From positions 1 to 64,000 of the forward strand of contig NZ_URFY01000015.1 in NCBI RefSeq assembly GCF_900547205.1: a stretch of 64,000 bases of DNA, written 5' to 3'. Below are positions 1 to 7,572 of this stretch, in pieces; the stretch's first letter is position 1; each line of letters starts with the position of its first letter. The position numbers were made by a program, and so were the translations under genes. The notes beneath the pieces were generated by a model that saw nothing but the letters and a program-made list of their open reading frames with translations, did no database searches and was not told where the DNA came from. Source of the stretch: an uncultured Bacteroides sp. (GTDB lineage: Bacteria > Bacteroidota > Bacteroidia > Bacteroidales > Bacteroidaceae).

Positions 1-1
1 T

Positions 2-74
2 GCGGAAATAGCTCAGTTGGTAGAGCATAACCTTGCCAAGGTTAGGGTCGCGAGTTCGAGTCTCGTTTTCCGCT
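2..74 (+). tRNA. tRNA-Gly (anticodon GCC)
   Basis: The sequence folds as a full cloverleaf. The 7-bp acceptor stem pairs 2-8 with 67-73, the D arm is 11-26, the anticodon stem is 28-32 with 40-44, and the TPsiC loop carries the usual TTCGAGT. The anticodon at 35-37 is GCC, so it decodes GGC and GGU glycine codons. The discriminator base is T74 and no CCA is encoded. A Rho-independent terminator follows about 10 bp later, so this is the last gene of its transcript; any upstream tRNAs would lie outside the window. Confidence 0.95.
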
Positions 75-84
75 CAAGATACGC

Positions 85-120
85 AAGGTTGTCAGTCGAT
101 AAGATTGGCAACCTTTTTTT
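85..120 (+). terminator. Rho-independent terminator of the tRNA-Gly transcript
   Basis: A 7-bp stem (AAGGTTG at 85-91 pairing with CAACCTT at 109-115) is followed directly by a run of T. It lies just after the tRNA and before the nagA promoter, and separates the two units. Confidence 0.85.
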
Positions 121-175
121 GTGTCTTGCCCGAAGTTTGCAGGATAATATTAGTAGTAGATTGAATATTAATGTG

Positions 176-183
176 TAATTTTG
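176..183 (+). promoter_or_regulatory. Bacteroides -7 element upstream of nagA pair
   Basis: TAATTTTG matches the Bacteroides primary-sigma -7 consensus TAnnTTTG. No TTTG is found at the expected 19-21 bp upstream. The start of transcription would be near 190, about 75 nt before the first nagA start codon. Confidence 0.45.
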
Positions 184-264
184 CAACTGAAAAGTCAATG
201 TTCTTCCCCCAAAAAGAGTGACATTGATTCGCACAGACCTATAATTAATTTAATAACTTGTGAT

Positions 265-1431
265 ATGTTAACACAAATCATTAACGCACGCATCCTGACG
301 CCGCAAGGTTGGCTAAAAGATGGCTCAGTGCTCATTCGCGACAACAAAATTCTGGAAGTAACCAATTGTGACCTTGCAGTTATCGGTGCCGAACTGATTG
401 ATGCCAAAGGAATGTATATCGTTCCGGGCGGAGTAGAAATCCATGTTCATGGCGGCGGTGGCAGAGACTTTATGGAAGGCACGGAAGAAGCATTCCGCAC
501 CGCCATTCAGGCACATATGCAACACGGTACGACCAGTATTTTTCCCACCCTTTCTTCTTCAACCATTCCTATGATTCGAGCAGCCGCACAAACGACTGAA
601 AAGATGATGGCGGAACCGAATAGTCCTGTACTCGGGCTTCATCTGGAAGGTCATTATTTCAATATGGCGATGGCAGGAGGGCAGATTCCGGAGAATATCA
701 AAGATCCTGATCCGGAGGAATATATCCCGTTGTTGGAAGAAACTAATTGCATCAAACGCTGGGATGCTGCGCCCGAACTTCCGGGAGCTATGCAGTTCGG
801 CAAGTACATCACTGCAAAAGGAGTGCTGGCTGCCGTAGGGCATACGCAGGCTGAATATGAAGATATACAGACTGCATATGAAGCGGGATATACCCATGCT
901 ACGCATTTCTATAATGCCATGCCGGGATTCCATAAGCGGAAAGAGTATAAGTACGAAGGTACGGTAGAAAGTATTTATTTGATGGACGACATGACCGTAG
1001 AGGTGGTGGCCGATGGTATCCATGTGCCTCCAACTATCCTGCGCCTTGTTTATATGATTAAAGGAGTAGAGCGCACTTGCCTGATTACCGATGCATTGGC
1101 TTGTGCGGCAAGTGATAGCCAGACGGCTTTTGACCCGCGCGTAATCATTGAAGATGGTGTGTGTAAGCTTGCCGACCGTTCTGCCTTGGCAGGAAGTGTG
1201 GCTACAATGGACCGTTTGATTCGCACGATGGTGCAGAAAGCCGAGATTCCTTTGGCGGATGTCATAAGGATGATTTCTGAAACTCCGGCGCGCATCATGG
1301 GAGTATTGGATCGGAAAGGAACGCTTGAACGCGGTAAGGATGCCGATATTATTGCTTTGGACGACGACTTGGATGTCAGAGCCGTGTGGGCAATGGGCCG
1401 GATGGTAGAAGGCACCAATAAACTGTTTTAA
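265..1431 (+). CDS. nagA: N-acetylglucosamine-6-phosphate deacetylase, copy 1 (variant active site)
   Basis: This 388-residue amidohydrolase-fold protein should remove the acetyl group from GlcNAc-6-phosphate in the cytoplasm, feeding amino sugars to glycolysis and wall synthesis. The start at 265 was chosen because it aligns with the start of the second copy (MLTQIIN); the longer TTG-initiated reading adds 28 unlikely residues. Visible family features are H60-x-H62 followed by GGGG, E128 (metal ligand by analogy with E. coli Glu131), the GHT and HATHFYNAM histidines, and the catalytic Asp in LITDAL. Oddly, the strongly conserved Pro after LEG is His here (LEGHYFN), and the following PKMAG segment is altered to MAMAG. 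Copy 2 keeps both. This copy may have shifted substrate or lower activity; that is inference. It is co-transcribed with copy 2, 20 bp downstream. Confidence 0.88.
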   Translation: MLTQIINARILTPQGWLKDGSVLIRDNKILEVTNCDLAVIGAELIDAKGMYIVPGGVEIHVHGGGGRDFMEGTEEAFRTAIQAHMQHGTTSIFPTLSSSTIPMIRAAAQTTEKMMAEPNSPVLGLHLEGHYFNMAMAGGQIPENIKDPDPEEYIPLLEETNCIKRWDAAPELPGAMQFGKYITAKGVLAAVGHTQAEYEDIQTAYEAGYTHATHFYNAMPGFHKRKEYKYEGTVESIYLMDDMTVEVVADGIHVPPTILRLVYMIKGVERTCLITDALACAASDSQTAFDPRVIIEDGVCKLADRSALAGSVATMDRLIRTMVQKAEIPLADVIRMISETPARIMGVLDRKGTLERGKDADIIALDDDLDVRAVWAMGRMVEGTNKLF

Positions 1432-1451
1432 ATCCTATAAAAAAGAAGATT

Positions 1452-2624
1452 ATGTTAACTCAGATAATTAACGGAAGAATACTCACCCCGCAAGGCTGGT
1501 TGAAAGATGGTTCAGTATTGATTTGTGACGGCAAGATATTAGAGGTGACCAATAGCGATTTGGCTGTTATCGGTGCAACGGTGGTGGATGCCAGAGGGAT
1601 GACAATTGTCCCGGGATTTGTAAGTATGCACGCTCACGGTGGTGGTGGGCACGATTTCACCGAAGCAACAGAAGATGCATTTCGCAAGGCAACGACCGCT
1701 CATTTGAAGCATGGAGCCACCAGTATGTTTCCTACTTTGTCGTCTACTTCATTCGAGAGGCTCTATCAGGCTGTCGATGTTTGCGAGAAATTGATGAAGG
1801 AACCGGATTCTTCCATTCTCGGACTTCACATTGAAGGCCCTTACCTTAATCCAAAGATGGCGGGAAGCCAGTATGACGGTTTCCTGAAAACCCCGGATGA
1901 AAATGAATATGTTCCGTTGTTGGAGCATACCGATTGTATCAAGCGCTGGGACATTAGCCCTGAACTGCACGGTGCGCATGACTTTGCCCAATATACGCGT
2001 TCAAAAGGCATCATGACGGCTGTCACCCATACGGAAGCCGAATATGACGAGATTAAAGCAGCGTATGCGGTAGGCTTTACTCATGCTGCCCATTTCTACA
2101 ATGCAATGCCCGGTTTCCACAAACGTAGGGAATATAAATATGAAGGTACGGTTGAAAGTGTGTATCTGACAGGAGGAATGACGGTGGAAGTGATTGCTGA
2201 TGGCATTCACTTGCCTGCAACAATCTTGAAATTGGTTTATAAACTGAAAGGAGTAGAGAATACTTGTCTCGTCACCGATGCCTTGGCTTATGCCGCTTAT
2301 GAAGGAAATGAGCCAATTGATCCGCGATACATCATCGAGGATGGAGTATGTAAAATGGCAGATCATTCCGCTCTGGCAGGTAGCTTGGCTACGATGGATG
2401 TGCTGGTGCGTACCGTGGTGAAGAAAGCGAATATTCCGTTGGAAGATGCTGTGCGTATGGCATCGGAGACTCCGGCACGATTGATTGGTGTGAGTGAACG
2501 CAAAGGAACATTAGCCAAAGGTAAGGATGCCGATATCGTGATTCTTGATAAAGAATTGAATGTGCGCTGTGTGTGGTCGATGGGAAAGATTGTTCCGGGA
2601 ACAGATAATTTGTTGCACAAATAA
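1452..2624 (+). CDS. nagA: N-acetylglucosamine-6-phosphate deacetylase, copy 2
   Basis: A 390-residue paralogue of the gene just upstream, arising by tandem duplication: the first 25 residues are almost identical and the two align end to end. It keeps the full family signature: H60-x-H62, the metal-binding E128 within GLHIEGPYLN, H193 and H214 in the THT and HAAHFYNAM segments, and catalytic D276 in LVTDAL. It converts GlcNAc-6-P to GlcN-6-P plus acetate. An AAGAAG purine stretch lies about 5 nt before its ATG. By its intact motifs this is the copy most likely to provide the housekeeping activity. No nagB or transporter lies next to it in the window. Confidence 0.93.
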   Translation: MLTQIINGRILTPQGWLKDGSVLICDGKILEVTNSDLAVIGATVVDARGMTIVPGFVSMHAHGGGGHDFTEATEDAFRKATTAHLKHGATSMFPTLSSTSFERLYQAVDVCEKLMKEPDSSILGLHIEGPYLNPKMAGSQYDGFLKTPDENEYVPLLEHTDCIKRWDISPELHGAHDFAQYTRSKGIMTAVTHTEAEYDEIKAAYAVGFTHAAHFYNAMPGFHKRREYKYEGTVESVYLTGGMTVEVIADGIHLPATILKLVYKLKGVENTCLVTDALAYAAYEGNEPIDPRYIIEDGVCKMADHSALAGSLATMDVLVRTVVKKANIPLEDAVRMASETPARLIGVSERKGTLAKGKDADIVILDKELNVRCVWSMGKIVPGTDNLLHK

Positions 2625-2639
2625 TAATATTTATTTTTC

Positions 2640-2729
2640 GACGCGGATGACCCAGATGACACGGATTTAATATATTAGCAAGAAATTACTAAGAGATAAA
2701 AAATCCGTGATATCCGCGTCATCCGCGTC
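2640..2729. repeat. Imperfect palindrome between convergent nagA and thioredoxin genes
   Basis: Arms of 29 nt (2640-2668 and 2701-2729) pair with only a few mismatches around a 32-nt AT-rich loop. Both arms contain GCGGATGA and the ACGGATTT/AAATCCGT block. The latter block recurs at the right edge of the window (63941-64000). It fills the gap between two genes that face each other and could end transcription from both sides. Confidence 0.75.
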
Positions 2730-2773
2730 TAAAGAATAATCAAAGCGCAGCTTATTCGCTTTCTGATATCCCA

Positions 2774-3136
2774 CTATTTACTGAATAAAGTAGATTCTAT
2801 CAACTCTTTCAACTGTACCTTATTCATTGTACCCAATTTCATTATTGGCTTCCCGTCCACCGGACAAAGCAGCAGATTCGGAATCGTTCGGATATTGAAT
2901 GCACTTTCCAGTTCCGCTTCCTGATCGACGTCTACTTTATAAATATCCAATTTACCATCGTATTCTTCTGCCAACTGGTCTAATATTGGCGATAATGCCT
3001 TGCAATAAACACACCATGGAGCATGAAAATCTACCAGACAAGGCTTGTCACCTTTGAAGTCCCATTCGTTTGGATAAGATTGATAATCGGCTACCTTCTC
3101 TACAAAACTCTCTTTCGTTAAATCTGTAATCTTCAT
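2774..3136 (-). CDS. Thioredoxin family protein
   Basis: A 120-residue thioredoxin-fold protein without signal peptide or membrane segment, so cytoplasmic. The redox site W41-C42-V-Y-C45-K follows FHAP, in the place of the family WCGPC; the variable middle residues VY differ from classical TrxA and would change the redox potential. The cis-proline is seen in IRTIPNL. Length is slightly above the usual 105-110 because of an N-terminal extension. A general dithiol-disulfide reductase role is likely; the exact partner cannot be read from the sequence. It is monocistronic, with a -7 element TATCTTTG about 40 bp upstream. Confidence 0.85.
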   Translation of the reverse strand: MKITDLTKESFVEKVADYQSYPNEWDFKGDKPCLVDFHAPWCVYCKALSPILDQLAEEYDGKLDIYKVDVDQEAELESAFNIRTIPNLLLCPVDGKPIMKLGTMNKVQLKELIESTLFSK

Positions 3137-3173
3137 AATTCCTCTTTTTAATGATTAATCTGTTTTCTACTTG

Positions 3174-3181
3174 CAAAGATA
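3174..3181 (-). promoter_or_regulatory. -7 element of the thioredoxin gene
   Basis: On the minus strand this reads TATCTTTG, a perfect TAnnTTTG. It ends about 38 nt before the thioredoxin start codon. No clear TTTG is seen at the -33 distance. Confidence 0.5.
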
Positions 3182-3337
3182 GTGCTATCCTAAAGATATA
3201 CCGATAACCATTCTTCCTATTGTATTAACAATACTTCCTGTCACTGCTTCCTGCCCCGATAGATGAAAGAAATTTCCTATGCATTTAAGTGTTTCTGCCA
3301 TCTGAGTTGTACTATATATAAAACAATAGAAAATGCT

Positions 3338-5347
3338 ATGAAAATAAATCATTTAGTTGGAGCTTTTCTGTGCGTGCTGGGATGCTATGCTTGTAGCAGT
3401 CCGAAAACAGAAGTAAAATCGCCGGACGGGCATATAAAGATGACCCTGACAGTAGACGAAAATGGCAAACCGTATTATAATGTGTCAGTTCGTGACTCCC
3501 TGCTAATAGAAAACTCGGTAATGGGATTTGCAGAAGGAACGGGAGTCAATCTGGGAGAAGGCTTCCAATTGCAAAATACGACTTTCGACAGCAAAGACGA
3601 AACGTGGACGCAGCCGTGGGGCGAAAACAAGACGAACAGAAACCATTATAATGAAATGGCGGTCAGCCTGACAAATAAAGATAAGGTACAACTCACCCTT
3701 CGTTTCCGCGTGTTCGATGATGGAGTAGGGTTTCGTTACGAATACAACGTCCCTTCGGTAGATTCATTACTGATATCGGATGAACTGACTACCTTCAATT
3801 TCCATCAGGATGGAACGTCGTGGTCCATCCCTGCCAGTGCCGAGACCTATGAATTGCTTTATAAGCAGCAACCCATCTCCGAGGTGGAAACTGCCAATAC
3901 TCCTTTTACATTTAAAACATCGGACGGTGTTTACGGAAGCATTCACGAAGCAGCATTGTATGATTTCTCGGAGATGACGTTGAAGCAAATAGGGAATTAT
4001 ACCTTAAAGGCAGAACTTGCCCCATGGCCTGATGGCGTTAAAGTGCGCAAAGGCAATCAGTTCACTACATCTTGGCGCACTATCCAGATTGCCCCGGAAG
4101 CTGTGGGCCTGATTAACTCTTCATTGATTCTAAATCTGAACGAACCCTGTGTATTGGAAACTACCGATTGGATTCGTCCGCTGAAATATGTCGGCGTCTG
4201 GTGGGGAATGCATCTCGGCGTAGAAACTTGGAAGATGGACAAACGCCACGGTGCTACTACCGCCAACGCAAAGAAATACATCGACTTTGCAGCCGATAAT
4301 AATATAGAAGCCGTACTGTTTGAAGGCTGGAACGAAGGCTGGGAAAGCTGGGGAGGAATGCAAAACTTCGATTTCACGAAACCCTATGCCGACTTTGATA
4401 TTGACGAAATAGTCCGTTACGCCAAAGAGAAAGGCATAGAGATAATGGGACATCATGAGACAGGAGGCAACATCCCCAACTATGAGCGTCAGATGGATAA
4501 TGCCATGCAATGGTATACCGACCACGGCATCCATATCCTGAAGACCGGTTATGCCGGAGCTTTCCCCAACGGACTTTCGCATCATGGACAATACGGAGTG
4601 AATCATTATCAGAAAGTAGTAGAAACTGCCGCCCGCCACAAAATGACACTGGATGCTCACGAACCGATTAAAGATACCGGCATCCGTCGCACTTGGCCCA
4701 ACATGATGACACGTGAGGGTGCAAGAGGCATGGAATGGAATGCTTGGAGCGAAGGAAATCCCCCATCTCATCATGTGATGCTACCGTTCACCCGTCTATT
4801 GTCCGGTCCGATGGATTACACCCCGGGAACATTTGATATCCTGTTTCTGCAAACAAAAGATTCTCCCCGCCATCAAAAATGGAACGATCAGGATAAAGGC
4901 AACAGCCGCGTGAATACTACGCTTGCCAAACAGCTTGCCAATTGGGTGATTCTCTACTCTCCGCTGCAAATGGCATCCGATATGGTTGAACATTACGAAG
5001 GCCATCCGGCATTCCAGTTCTTCCGTGATTTTAATCCCGATTGTGATGAATCGAAAGCACTGGCGGGAGAACCGGGAGAATTTATAGCAGTGGTTCGTAA
5101 GGCAAAAGACAACTATTTCCTAGGTGCGGCAACTAATGAATCTCCACGTACACTGAACATTAAGCTTGATTTCCTCGAACCGGGAAAGCAATACAAAGCC
5201 GTCATCTATGCCGATGGAGAAAAGGCGGATTGGAAAACCAACCCTACCGATTATATAATAACAGAACAGATTGTGACATCGGAGAACACGCTGAGTATAA
5301 AGATGGCTGCCGGAGGGGGACAGGCAGTTTCATTCATGCCGCTTTAA
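3338..5347 (+). CDS. Glycoside hydrolase family 97 lipoprotein (alpha-glucosidase-like)
   Basis: A 669-residue GH97 enzyme, the family of SusB. The start at 3338 was chosen because it gives a lipoprotein signal (MKINHLVGAFLCVLGC, lipidation at Cys16 or Cys19); the upstream in-frame extension lacks this logic. After an N-terminal beta-sandwich, the (beta/alpha)8 barrel carries the family acidic residues in GHHETG, DAHEPIKDTG and GARGMEWNAW. At the position where retaining GH97 alpha-galactosidases have a KVDF-type nucleophile Asp, this protein has KTGYAG, as in the inverting, SusB-like branch. I therefore infer an inverting alpha-glucosidase acting in the periplasm or on the surface. No SusC/SusD pair lies nearby, so it is an orphan enzyme outside a polysaccharide locus. 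Confidence 0.88.
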   Translation: MKINHLVGAFLCVLGCYACSSPKTEVKSPDGHIKMTLTVDENGKPYYNVSVRDSLLIENSVMGFAEGTGVNLGEGFQLQNTTFDSKDETWTQPWGENKTNRNHYNEMAVSLTNKDKVQLTLRFRVFDDGVGFRYEYNVPSVDSLLISDELTTFNFHQDGTSWSIPASAETYELLYKQQPISEVETANTPFTFKTSDGVYGSIHEAALYDFSEMTLKQIGNYTLKAELAPWPDGVKVRKGNQFTTSWRTIQIAPEAVGLINSSLILNLNEPCVLETTDWIRPLKYVGVWWGMHLGVETWKMDKRHGATTANAKKYIDFAADNNIEAVLFEGWNEGWESWGGMQNFDFTKPYADFDIDEIVRYAKEKGIEIMGHHETGGNIPNYERQMDNAMQWYTDHGIHILKTGYAGAFPNGLSHHGQYGVNHYQKVVETAARHKMTLDAHEPIKDTGIRRTWPNMMTREGARGMEWNAWSEGNPPSHHVMLPFTRLLSGPMDYTPGTFDILFLQTKDSPRHQKWNDQDKGNSRVNTTLAKQLANWVILYSPLQMASDMVEHYEGHPAFQFFRDFNPDCDESKALAGEPGEFIAVVRKAKDNYFLGAATNESPRTLNIKLDFLEPGKQYKAVIYADGEKADWKTNPTDYIITEQIVTSENTLSIKMAAGGGQAVSFMPL

Positions 5348-5354
5348 TTTTAGT

Positions 5355-5688
5355 GATGAATGTTTAGTGATTAATGATTGAAGTTTCGCAAGTGTTCTAT
5401 CAATTTGAAAATCAGAACTATTCCACTCTCCTCCTTCTGGAAGGAGGAGTACCCGTAGGGGGAGGTGGTAGGTGAATGCATAAGCCTATTATTAAGAACA
5501 GTTAGACGCACCTACCACCCCGGCTTTCAGCCACCCCTCGTTCCCGGAAGGAGGGGAAGCCATTCGGAAAGAATGACTTGCGAAACTTAAATTAGTGATT
5601 AACGGGCTGCGCATTATAGGGCTCAAGTACATATACCGCAGAGAATGTTAATCACTAATAACTAACCGTTAATCACTAAACATTCATC
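5355..5688. repeat. Triple-nested palindrome filling a convergent intergenic region
   Basis: Three inverted repeats are nested inside each other. The outer arms (5355-5374 and 5669-5688) are a perfect 20-bp pair, the middle arms (5381-5393 and 5576-5588) a perfect 13-bp pair, and the centre is the G-rich element with CTCCTCCTT...AAGGAGGAG and GGTGGTAGGTG...CACCTACCACC (about 5428-5562). The outer right arm overlaps the stop codon of the acyl-CoA synthetase gene. The central element recurs in opposite orientation at 25507-25662. Confidence 0.85.
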
Positions 5689-7348
5689 CTTTCGCTTCCT
5701 GATACATAAATCGCTTTATAGACTTTTTCGCGGTCTTTTCAAATTCTTCGAAGTGGATTTTGACTTTACTTATCTGGCAGTAGTTAGGAAGTTGTTGATT
5801 CAGCTCGATGCGGTTTACTTCCATTACTTTCTCGATATCCGTCTGTTGCAACCCGTGTGCGAAAGCATCATCAAAGTCGGGATAGATAAGTGCCACCAAT
5901 TTGTCATGCTGCAATACAATCAATGATTCGGCAACGTAAGGCAGGTTGTTCAGTTTGCTTTCAATCTCTTCCGGGTAGATATTCTGTCCCGAAGAGGTGA
6001 GAAGCAGATTTTTGCTACGGCCACGCACGGTGACGTATCCTTCTTCATCTATCGTACCAAGGTCGCCTGTATGCAGCCATCCGTTGGCATCAATGATTTG
6101 TGCGGTAGCTTCCGGGTTCTTATAATATCCCAGCATCATGTTCATTCCTCTACAAATGACTTCTCCGGCATGAGTTTTAGGGTCCGGTGAGTCGATGCGC
6201 ACTTCCATGCGGCTAGTAGCCTTTCCGCACGATGCAAGTTTCAGAGTTTCCCAACGGCTGGAGCAGATGATTGGACCGCATTCGGTCATGCCATAAGCGA
6301 TGGTGTAGGGGAATCCTATCTTTTTGAGGAAAGCTTCTACTTCGGCATTGAAGGGGGCGCCACCGATAATAATCTCATCAAAGTTTCCACCAAAGATTTC
6401 CATGGCAGCTTGGCGGGCTAAAGACTTGATTTTATCGTTTACGATGGGTACTTTAAGTAATAATTTCCCGATTTTGCTATCCACCCGGGGAAGTATATCT
6501 TTCTTGATAATCTTTTCTACAATCAGCGGTACACAAGAGATAACCCTTGGCTTTATTTCAGCGAAAGACTTAGCAATAATTTTCGGCGAGGGCATACGTG
6601 TCAGGAAGTAGATGTGTGCGCCTGCCGAAAAACCGTAAAGGAAGTCGTATACCATGCCGAAAACGTGTCCCAGCGGGAGCATGGAAACGATATGGTCACC
6701 CGGTTTCACAGGAAGCATCTCTTCGCAATAGGCCACGTTCGACCACAGGCTGCGATAGGGGAGCATCACTCCTTTTGAATATCCGGTAGTCCCGGATGTG
6801 TAGTTGATGATAGCCAGCTCTTCCGGCCTGTCTTTACGATAACGGATATGTTCGGGGCGAAAATTCTTCGGATACAGTTGACCGTAGATGGCGTTCCGGT
6901 GTTCGAAAGCATACGTCAGCTTTTCATTGCGCGATACTAGAGCAGAAAAATCGGTTAGTGAGGCGATGCCTTCCAATAGGGGCATTGCGTCTTCATTGAG
7001 GTTTTCCCAAGCTTGGTCGCCCACGAAGAGTAATTTGGCTTCGGAGTGATTGACAATATTATGGATATTGTCGGCTTTGAACTCGTGCAAGATAGGAACG
7101 ATGACGGCTCCATACGTAATAGTAGCCAGAAAAGCAACTCCCCAATGGGCACTGTTACGACCGCAAACGGCTATTTTATCTCCCGGTTTGATGCCGGCAC
7201 TTTCAAGTACAATGTGAAATTTAGCTATCTTCCGGGCTACATCTTTATATTGAAGGGTGATTCCTTGATAGTCAGTTAAGGCGTCTTTATCCCAGTTTTT
7301 GATGATGCTTTGTTCAATGTAATCAATAAACTGATGTTCTTGTTCCAT
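5684..7348 (-). CDS. AMP-dependent acyl-CoA synthetase (long-chain-fatty-acid--CoA ligase type)
   Basis: A 554-residue ANL-superfamily enzyme that adenylates a carboxylate and transfers it to CoA. The AMP-binding core motif INYTSGTTGYSKGV is near residue 185, the YGMTEC motif near 350, the GWLHTGDLG motif near 420 and the C-terminal catalytic lysine in KTAKKSIKR near the end. Many Bacteroides genomes carry such a ligase for exogenous fatty acids, and I infer this role; the acyl pocket cannot be read for chain length. It has no signal peptide. It stands alone, convergent with the GH97 gene and separated from the antiporter gene by a 22-nt repeat array. Confidence 0.85.
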   Translation of the reverse strand: MEQEHQFIDYIEQSIIKNWDKDALTDYQGITLQYKDVARKIAKFHIVLESAGIKPGDKIAVCGRNSAHWGVAFLATITYGAVIVPILHEFKADNIHNIVNHSEAKLLFVGDQAWENLNEDAMPLLEGIASLTDFSALVSRNEKLTYAFEHRNAIYGQLYPKNFRPEHIRYRKDRPEELAIINYTSGTTGYSKGVMLPYRSLWSNVAYCEEMLPVKPGDHIVSMLPLGHVFGMVYDFLYGFSAGAHIYFLTRMPSPKIIAKSFAEIKPRVISCVPLIVEKIIKKDILPRVDSKIGKLLLKVPIVNDKIKSLARQAAMEIFGGNFDEIIIGGAPFNAEVEAFLKKIGFPYTIAYGMTECGPIICSSRWETLKLASCGKATSRMEVRIDSPDPKTHAGEVICRGMNMMLGYYKNPEATAQIIDANGWLHTGDLGTIDEEGYVTVRGRSKNLLLTSSGQNIYPEEIESKLNNLPYVAESLIVLQHDKLVALIYPDFDDAFAHGLQQTDIEKVMEVNRIELNQQLPNYCQISKVKIHFEEFEKTAKKSIKRFMYQEAKG

Positions 7349-7380
7349 TCTATATTTTGCACATTTAGTTTAAAACTGCG

Positions 7381-7388
7381 CAAAAGTA
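7381..7388 (-). promoter_or_regulatory. -7 element of the acyl-CoA synthetase gene
   Basis: Reads TACTTTTG on the minus strand, matching TAnnTTTG. It is 32 nt upstream of the start codon. No -33 TTTG is seen at the right spacing. Confidence 0.4.
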
Positions 7389-7484
7389 ACACTTCAAGGA
7401 CGTAAACCGAATTTTGAAATTAAGTTTTACGGTTAATTAACGGAGGGGGAGCGAACAAAGTTTAAACTTTAAAATGGCTTTCGC

Positions 7485-7572
7485 ACGATGAAATAGAGCC
7501 TTCACTATGATGAAATAGAGCCTCTATTGTGACGAAACAGAGGTTCTATTACGATAAAACAGAGGTTCTATT
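7485..7572. repeat. 22-nt-period array, four units
   Basis: Four units of exactly 22 nt begin at 7485, 7507, 7529 and 7551. Each holds a 13-nt quasi-palindromic core of the type ATAGAGCCTCTAT or ACAGAGGTTCTAT and a 9-nt spacer. The last unit supplies the stop codon of the antiporter gene. Related arrays lie at 18427, 21517, 33536 and 50315. Confidence 0.85.

Noticed and set aside
3338..5347. Polysaccharide utilisation locus around GH97
   Set aside because: No SusC/SusD pair, no hybrid sensor or ECF regulator and no second glycosidase is next to it.
5428..5562. Insertion sequence
   Set aside because: The element is about 135 bp with no reading frame for a transposase; it fits a palindromic repeat better.
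7485..7572. CRISPR-like array
   Set aside because: Units are 22 nt with 9-nt spacers and a degenerate core; CRISPR repeats are longer and identical, spacers are about 30 nt, and there are no cas genes in the window.
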